Origin: Oscillospiraceae bacterium
Lineage (GTDB): Bacteria; Bacillota; Clostridia; Oscillospirales; Ruminococcaceae
Direction: 5' to 3'
Assembly: GCA_900765125.1 (NCBI GenBank)
Contig: CAAFQL010000205.1
Span: 1 to 9,590 of the forward strand
DNA length: 9,590 nucleotides
The notes beneath the pieces are model-generated. The model was not told where the DNA came from. It worked only from the letters and a program-made list of their open reading frames with translations, and did no database searches. Numbering within the stretch: the stretch's first letter is position 1; every line of letters begins with the position of its first letter. Both the position numbers and the translations under genes were made by a program. This document shows positions 5,525-9,590 of the stretch, piece after piece.

Positions 5525-7402
5525 TTATTTCAATGAATCGCCGAGATATTCTCTTATAAGTGCCAGATCAAATATATTCACATGACCATCTTCGTTTATA
5601 TCCCCAGCTATCTGTACTTTTGAAATACCTAAAATCATATCGTTCAACGCACTGATATCCCTCATATCCTCTGCACCGTCATCGTTTACATCGTATTTCA
5701 GAGAACCGATTACCTCAAGAGTTGACACTGCATTACTTACATAAACAGGCACTGTATATCTCTGATCCATACTCTTCTGATCGTAGTATACAGATACATA
5801 TTCTCCGCTGTCAGCTTTAGAGGCTGTATCGATATTAAACCCATCTATGATTTCACCATTTGCAGAAATTGAATTCTTAGAATCAAATACCTTTTTAGCA
5901 GAAAAGCTGCCGTCAGAACTTCGGCTCATCTTGAAAATGTGTACCGTATCAGTAGAAGAATTGGTTCTGTAGGCACAAATGCTTACCTTTTCACCCGCAT
6001 TTGCTTTCTGGGGAACAATATCAAGTGTATCATAAATACCACATATGTCTGTTTTAACTGCATACGGAATCATGATCTCTTCAAGATACCCCTTTGGATC
6101 GCTGAGTCTATCAGGCATATTAGAGAGGTCACCCTTGGCTACAAAACGATTATTTTCCATATCAAGATGCCATTCTCCACTGATCGGAATCTTAAAAGTC
6201 TGCTTATTATCTGCTATAATATCTACTTCACGTGGAAGAATCGCAGCTATAAGCCTTAAATCCTCTTCATTCATCATATCAGGGCCTATCATATATTTGC
6301 GACAGGTGTCTGTATTTTTCACATGAGTGTGAACGTAATCAGTCATGTCAAAGAAATCTGTTTGATAAGTGAACTGTACAGGCATATCGTCTTCAATACT
6401 GTTAATTCCTGTTATGTCCACCTTATAGCTGTCGGTATACATCATATCAACATAATCGTCAGGCTGTGCAAATGCAATAAGTCCATAGCTGTATATCATA
6501 GTTTCGTCATCATAGGTTCTAACCCATTGCTGACCTGTACGTGTATTGGTTATTATAACTTCTAATGTTTCAATATCATCAAAATCAAAACGGTCATTAT
6601 TAAGAGTCACAGTCCATGCACAATTTATAGGGTTTATTATATTGGCAGGCATATATCCCGGTGCAGGATACGCTGTAAAAGGCATATCCATTCCCTTTTT
6701 AGACATCTCTGCTGTACCAATAGCAATACGGTCACAAAAACCATAAGACATTTTTGAAAGCTTATAATCCATAAGAATAGCACGGTGTCCAACCGTTTTC
6801 CATGATTCAATGCTTTGATCATAACCTTCACTTATCCACGCAGTGACTGCACCTACAGGAGTATAGTCCTGTGCAAGAATATTGTGATTACAGTTTGCAC
6901 CTTTCTGCCAGAGTGTGTCATCCATATCGTTTGGCTTAAAACTGTCTATTACAATATGCTGCCAGCAGAAATTGCGAATCAATGCACCAGTTTGCAGAGG
7001 AAGCTCTGATTCACTGTATCTAGCAGCCTCTACAGGATCAAGCCCGGACATCCAGCGGTAAAAATTGGTCATAGCGATCATAGAAGAATGAGCTGCATCC
7101 GAAATCATTCCCGGATCATAAGGATACTGAACAGAAGGCTTGTCAGCGTACCATGTGTTGCTGTCATCATTGTCATACATCTGCTCTGCATAAAGTGCAG
7201 AGGAATATTGATCAGCTATTTCCTGCATTGTTCTATCAGAAAATACATCAATCTCATTTGCATCATAAATAAATGTGATTTGACCAGAACCACTTGCATA
7301 AACCGATGCTACAGCTTCAGTATATGATCCTGCTCCAAAAGCAAGTCCCATTATTAAAATCAAAATAAACGAAATCCATCTCTTGTTTATATTTATACTC
7401 AT
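5525..7402 (-). CDS. Secreted CAP-domain protein with C-terminal type I dockerin
   Basis: This 625-aa protein begins with a signal peptide: NKR, a hydrophobic run WISFILILIMGLAFGAG, and a likely cleavage near SVYA (about residue 36). A CAP (SCP/PR-1) domain spans about 100-225, seen as NFYRWMSGLDP (113-123), CNHNILAQ and SWKTVGHRAIL (200-210), the last matching the W..SPGHR..IL signature of bacterial YkwD-type proteins. The middle region (about 225-565) has no motif I recognise and looks like beta-sandwich linker domains. The C-terminus (about 570-622) is a dockerin with two loops, DVNDDGAEDMRD and DINEDGHVNIFD, each with Asp/Asn at Ca positions 1, 3, 5, 9 and 12. Dockerins bind cohesins on a scaffoldin, so the protein should be exported and attached to a cellulosome-like complex. 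The start is ATG at 7402, chosen for its ribosome site; an in-frame GTG at 7423 would add seven residues but lies upstream of that site. The gene is monocistronic. Confidence 0.88.
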   Translation of the reverse strand: MSININKRWISFILILIMGLAFGAGSYTEAVASVYASGSGQITFIYDANEIDVFSDRTMQEIADQYSSALYAEQMYDNDDSNTWYADKPSVQYPYDPGMISDAAHSSMIAMTNFYRWMSGLDPVEAARYSESELPLQTGALIRNFCWQHIVIDSFKPNDMDDTLWQKGANCNHNILAQDYTPVGAVTAWISEGYDQSIESWKTVGHRAILMDYKLSKMSYGFCDRIAIGTAEMSKKGMDMPFTAYPAPGYMPANIINPINCAWTVTLNNDRFDFDDIETLEVIITNTRTGQQWVRTYDDETMIYSYGLIAFAQPDDYVDMMYTDSYKVDITGINSIEDDMPVQFTYQTDFFDMTDYVHTHVKNTDTCRKYMIGPDMMNEEDLRLIAAILPREVDIIADNKQTFKIPISGEWHLDMENNRFVAKGDLSNMPDRLSDPKGYLEEIMIPYAVKTDICGIYDTLDIVPQKANAGEKVSICAYRTNSSTDTVHIFKMSRSSDGSFSAKKVFDSKNSISANGEIIDGFNIDTASKADSGEYVSVYYDQKSMDQRYTVPVYVSNAVSTLEVIGSLKYDVNDDGAEDMRDISALNDMILGISKVQIAGDINEDGHVNIFDLALIREYLGDSLK

Positions 7403-7409
7403 ACTTATT

Positions 7410-7415
7410 CCCCTT
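7410..7415 (-). promoter_or_regulatory. Ribosome binding site that sets the CAP/dockerin start
   Basis: On the minus strand AAGGGG lies 7 bases before ATG at 7402. It falls inside the extension that a GTG start at 7423 would translate, so the ATG is preferred. Confidence 0.75.
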
Positions 7416-7480
7416 CCCTGCACATATTATATATAGAATAATGTTAAATATATAATCCAAATATCCTACAATATAATTAC

Positions 7481-7510
7481 ATTATAGTTTGTAGCGTGAT
7501 GATTTTTCAA
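7481..7510 (-). promoter_or_regulatory. Probable promoter of the CAP/dockerin gene
   Basis: On the minus strand TTGAAA (7510-7505), an 18-base spacer and TATAAT (7486-7481) form a good sigma-A promoter. It would give a leader of about 70 bases. Confidence 0.6.
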
Positions 7511-7687
7511 GTATTTTGCATTAACGTAAAGCAAACAAATGATATAATTAGCTATACCAATGTAAAATTATTTTGTGCAAATTTACATCTATTCTATTTG
7601 AATTTCTGAACAGTCATAAGGTATCGTCTATGATGCATAAGAAAAAGAGATGTTATTCCCATAATCTAAGAAAATTCTAAAAAACTA

Positions 7688-7716
7688 TTGCAAATCAACT
7701 CGATTTATGGTATAGT
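7688..7716 (+). promoter_or_regulatory. Promoter of the GMP synthase gene
   Basis: TTGCAA (7688-7693), a 17-base spacer and TATAGT (7711-7716) with TG at 7708-7709 make an extended -10 promoter. Transcription would start near 7723, about 53 bases before the ATG. Confidence 0.75.
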
Positions 7717-7731
7717 ATTAAATATATTTAT

Positions 7732-7749
7732 ACTTATAGGACTATAAGT
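7732..7749. promoter_or_regulatory. 8-2-8 perfect inverted repeat in the guaA leader (candidate operator)
   Basis: ACTTATAG (7732-7739), GA, CTATAAGT (7742-7749) form a perfect palindrome about ten bases after the predicted transcription start. The two-base gap is too tight for a full RNA hairpin loop, so a DNA-binding dimer is the more natural reading. A six-pair hairpin with a six-base loop remains possible. Confidence 0.45.
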
Positions 7750-7775
7750 CAAGTTTAATTTTAGGAGAGTGCATT

Positions 7776-8753
7776 ATGACAAATGTAAGACCGGATTCTA
7801 TGGCAAGAATCAATACACCTGAACTGGCACAGCAGTTCATTGAAGAGCAAATCACAGAAATACGCAATCAAGTTGGAGACAAAAAGGTTCTGCTGGCGTT
7901 GTCAGGCGGTGTTGACAGCTCGGTAGTTGCTGCACTTCTGATAAAGGCTATAGGAAAGCAGCTGGTATGTGTACACGTAAATCATGGACTGATGCGTAAG
8001 GGCGAAAGCGAACAGGTTATAGAAGTATTCCAGAATCAGCTTGATGCCAATCTTATTTATATTGACGCTACAGACAGGTTTCTTGATTTGCTGGCAGGTG
8101 TTGACGAACCTGAGAGGAAGCGTAAGATCATAGGCGGCGAATTCATCAAGGTATTTGACGAAGAAGCAAGCAAGCTTGAGGGTATCTCATTCCTTGCACA
8201 AGGTACGATCTATCCTGATATTATTGAGAGTGATGGCGTAAAAGCACATCATAATGTAGGTGGTCTCCCTGAAGATATGCAGTTCGAGCTTGTTGAACCT
8301 GTAAGACTTCTGTTCAAGGATGAGGTAAGAGTAGTCGGAAGAGAACTGGGACTTCCTAAGTCTATGGTTGATCGTCAGCCATTTCCTGGTCCGGGTCTGG
8401 GCGTACGCTGCCTTGGTGCAATTACACGTGATAGGCTGAATGCACTACGTGAAGCTGATGCTATTCTCCGTGAGGAATTTGAGATCGCAGGTCTTGCTGA
8501 CAAGGTATGGCAGTTCTTCACAGTTGTACCGGATTTCCGTTCAACAGGCGTTCGTGATGGCAAGAGAGCTTACGATTGGCCGGTTATCATTCGTGCAGTC
8601 AATACCGTTGATGCTATGACTGCTACTGTTCCAGAAATTGATTGGGCTGTCCTCAAGAAAATCACTGATCGTATCCTAGCTGAAGTTCCCGGCGTTTGTC
8701 GTATTCTCTACGATCTCAGCCCTAAGCCTTCTGCTACTATTGAGTGGGAGTAA
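7776..8753 (+). CDS. guaA: GMP synthase, ATP-pyrophosphatase and dimerisation domains only
   Basis: The product converts XMP, ATP and ammonia to GMP in guanine nucleotide synthesis. The N-type ATP-PPase P-loop is SGGVDSS (43-49), followed by VNHGLMRKGE, AQGTIYPDIIES, the QPFPGPGLGVRCLG block and the C-terminal GMP_synt_C domain ending KPSATIEWE. At 325 aa it is far shorter than the usual bacterial GuaA of about 510-525 aa: the N-terminal class I glutamine amidotransferase domain is absent. This is not a visible truncation, since the gene has its own promoter, AGGAG eight bases before the ATG and a distinct N-terminal leader before the conserved FIEEQITEIRNQVGD. It resembles the two-subunit arrangement known in archaea, in which a separate glutaminase subunit supplies ammonia; no such gene is in the window. 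Otherwise it could use free ammonia, plausible for a rumen or gut anaerobe. Its codons look richer in G and C than those of the accessory operon. Confidence 0.95.
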   Translation: MTNVRPDSMARINTPELAQQFIEEQITEIRNQVGDKKVLLALSGGVDSSVVAALLIKAIGKQLVCVHVNHGLMRKGESEQVIEVFQNQLDANLIYIDATDRFLDLLAGVDEPERKRKIIGGEFIKVFDEEASKLEGISFLAQGTIYPDIIESDGVKAHHNVGGLPEDMQFELVEPVRLLFKDEVRVVGRELGLPKSMVDRQPFPGPGLGVRCLGAITRDRLNALREADAILREEFEIAGLADKVWQFFTVVPDFRSTGVRDGKRAYDWPVIIRAVNTVDAMTATVPEIDWAVLKKITDRILAEVPGVCRILYDLSPKPSATIEWE

Positions 8754-8934
8754 ATCATAAAGCCTTAGAACCAGCATAAATATTCCACTCAGTATAAAAT
8801 ATATCACAATATTGCTGTAATAGTTACAAAGGCAACAACTGCAACAGACGATCAAAAATATATTGATGATATAATTACTTTTAATAATGAGTATAGTTCT
8901 GCGGCTGTTTTTCATATGTAGATTTAGAAGAATC
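8754..8934. other. Intergenic stretch after guaA, no clear gene
   Basis: I see no convincing terminator or gene directly after guaA. One + strand frame stays open from 8769 to a TAG at 8919-8921 (50 codons) and reads like ordinary protein (DDQKYIDDIITFNNEYSSAA), but it has no start codon or ribosome site. It may be a gene remnant. Confidence 0.4.
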
Positions 8935-9100
8935 TAGAGCGTGTCCACATAAAATGAATGTGCGAATTTTCGAGCATAATTTTGGCAAATGCAAGGCGAA
9001 AAAGTAAAAGCATACTGTCATATGGTGAACTTTTTCAACGCAGTAGTCGTCAAAATTTGCCTAAAAAACGTGCGTTACATTTTTATGTGAACACGCTCTA
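8935..9100. mobile_element. MITE-like non-autonomous element with terminal inverted repeats and TA flanks
   Basis: The left end GAGCGTGTCCACATAAAA (from 8937) matches the reverse complement of the right end, GAGCGTGTTCACATAAAA (ending 9098), with one mismatch in 18. Each end is flanked by TA (8935-8936 and 9099-9100), as expected for TA target duplication of the IS630/mariner type. The interior is also self-complementary: GGCAAAT (8984-8990) with ATTTGCC (9055-9061), and GAAAAAGT (8998-9005) with ACTTTTTC (9029-9036), so the whole 162-base unit can fold into one long imperfect hairpin. It has no coding capacity. The right end lies 5 bases from the stop of the small minus-strand gene, so the transcript hairpin may also define that gene's 3' end. 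Confidence 0.75.
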
Positions 9101-9105
9101 ATGTG

Positions 9106-9372
9106 TCATTTCTTGTCTTTCTTATTCACCTCTTTAAGCATTTTAAGCTTAGGCCGCACTACAATAAACGCTGTTATACCCATAGCAACCGTAAAGATAA
9201 TCAAAAAACCTGCTATTTTAACATTCTTTGAATGGCCATCTTCTTTTGTCTCCTGAATAGCTTCTATAGACTCTGTTACAGCTGGCTCTTCTTCAGCAAA
9301 TACAGGAAGAGCAATCATATTGTATAAACACAAAATACACGCACAAATCAATCCTACAATTCTGCGTTTCAT
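9106..9372 (-). CDS. Small exported single-pass membrane protein (88 aa)
   Basis: I do not recognise a family. The protein has a signal peptide (MKRR, then a hydrophobic core, with likely cleavage after PVFA at 26), a short acidic, Glu/Thr-rich external stretch (27-50), a transmembrane helix (about 52-72, VKIAGFLIIFTVAMGITAFI) and a lysine-rich cytoplasmic tail ending NKKDKK. This predicts an outside-in, type I topology. The start is ATG at 9372 with GGAGG seven bases upstream; a GTG at 9399 is in frame but would place the ribosome site inside the gene. It lies 66 bases downstream of rpoC on the same strand with no intrinsic terminator between them, so it is probably read through from the rpoBC operon. 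The two cysteines near 10 and 14 are inside the signal peptide and do not form a lipobox. Confidence 0.7.
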   Translation of the reverse strand: MKRRIVGLICACILCLYNMIALPVFAEEEPAVTESIEAIQETKEDGHSKNVKIAGFLIIFTVAMGITAFIVVRPKLKMLKEVNKKDKK

Positions 9373-9392
9373 AAACATTCCTCCATACAATG

Positions 9393-9418
9393 ACAGCACC
9401 GCCCGAAAGCAGTGCTGT
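9393..9418. other. Stem-loop between rpoC and the small gene
   Basis: ACAGCAC (9393-9399) and GTGCTGT (9412-9418) form a 7-bp stem with an inner GC pair and a TTCG-containing loop. The T run (9421-9426) follows on the + strand side, so it would end + strand (antisense) transcription. On the rpoC strand no T run follows, so it is more likely an RNA processing or stability element there. Confidence 0.5.
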
Positions 9419-9438
9419 TATTTTTTATTTAATTAAAC

Positions 9439-9590
9439 TTAAATATTGCTCTGGAATCCTATACTGGAAGCTGCTGCGTGCTGTTCGAGATAGCTCTCAC
9501 TTTTAGCAATACGAACATTATTATAAACTTCCATACCAGTACCTGCCGGAAGCAGCTTACCGATAATAACGTTTTCCTTAAGACCATACA
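9439..9590 (-). CDS. rpoC: RNA polymerase beta' subunit, C-terminal end (partial)
   Basis: The last 49 residues of RpoC are encoded, running off the right edge. They include YGLKENVIIGKLLPAGTGM, the conserved segment near the end of beta' (L.G.KENVI.GKLIPAGTG), then VYNNVRIAKSESYLEQ and a short variable tail ending at TAA (9439-9441). RpoC is the largest catalytic subunit of RNA polymerase. The enzyme's active centre lies outside the window. Confidence 0.93.
   Translation of the reverse strand, partial: YGLKENVIIGKLLPAGTGMEVYNNVRIAKSESYLEQHAAASSIGFQSNI

Larger units (their letters stand above)
7424..7775. other. Divergent intergenic region, 352 bases
   Basis: No gene is visible. It holds the leftward promoter of the CAP/dockerin gene, the rightward promoter and an inverted repeat before the GMP synthase gene, and a very AT-rich centre. 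A weak extra + strand element (TTAACG, 16 bases, TGATATAAT at 7540-7548) and a loose inverted repeat ATGTAAA / TTTACAT (7560-7566, 7582-7588) are present, but I assign no function to them. No purine riboswitch core is recognisable. Confidence 0.6.

Noticed and set aside
5939..7327. Several + strand open frames of 60-106 codons
   Set aside because: All lie opposite the CAP/dockerin gene, are rich in Ile/Cys/Arg as antisense frames often are, and lack ribosome sites.
7521..7548. Extra + strand promoter in the divergent region
   Set aside because: The -10 (TGATATAAT) is good but the -35 (TTAACG) is weak and nothing recognisable begins behind it before the better guaA promoter.
7717..7775. Purine riboswitch before guaA
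   Set aside because: The leader is only about 53 bases and lacks the three-stem purine aptamer core.
8375..8915. Minus-strand open frames of 62 and 79 codons over the guaA 3' half
   Set aside because: They are shadows of the conserved GMP synthase C-terminal domain; the second crosses the guaA end but shows no support of its own.
9393..9426. rpoC terminator
   Set aside because: The T run follows the stem only on the + strand; in the rpoC direction the stem is followed by CATTG, so it is not an intrinsic terminator for rpoC.
1..9590. CRISPR array or tRNA/rRNA genes
   Set aside because: No regularly spaced repeats of 24-40 bases and no tRNA or rRNA signatures were seen on either strand.

Overview
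The window looks like chromosome of a low-GC, Gram-positive anaerobe of the Ruminococcus / Oscillospiraceae type. The clues are a secreted protein with a C-terminal type I dockerin (two Ca-binding repeats, the cellulosome docking module), AT-rich intergenic DNA, strong GGAGG-type ribosome sites and an rpoC tail of Firmicute type. The genus is an inference from these features; no marker gene is complete enough to settle it.

Left part (1-3933), accessory operon on the + strand: an AAA-ATPase-like protein with a C-terminal PD-(D/E)XK nuclease domain (its 5' end lies outside the window), a HipA-like protein kinase homologue without a HipB partner, and a RhuM-family protein. The gaps are 45 and 39 bases, no terminator lies between the genes, and a clean intrinsic terminator follows at 3907-3933. 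All three families are typical of mobile or defence-rich regions. Their combination is the best candidate here for an undescribed system, although each family also occurs alone.

Middle part (3743-4660), recombination scar: a convergent, 5'-truncated tyrosine recombinase pseudogene with two frameshifts and one amber codon. Two pairs of short direct repeats with 11-base period lie beside its 3' end, and a 13-base direct repeat brackets it. This reads as the dead end of an integrated element.

Right of the scar (4694-5502): an integral membrane protein of the YczE/YitT-like (DUF6198-like) group. Its strong extended -10 promoter is embedded in an 11-10-11 inverted repeat. A bidirectional terminator separates it from the convergent CAP-domain/dockerin secreted protein (5525-7402, - strand).

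Core-like part (7424-9590): a divergent 352-base intergenic region with promoters both ways; a GMP synthase gene that encodes only the ATP-pyrophosphatase and dimerisation domains (325 aa, no glutaminase domain); a 162-base non-coding element with terminal inverted repeats and TA flanks (MITE-like); an 88-aa signal-peptide/transmembrane protein; and the 3' end of rpoC. The small gene is directly downstream of rpoC on the same strand and probably read with it.
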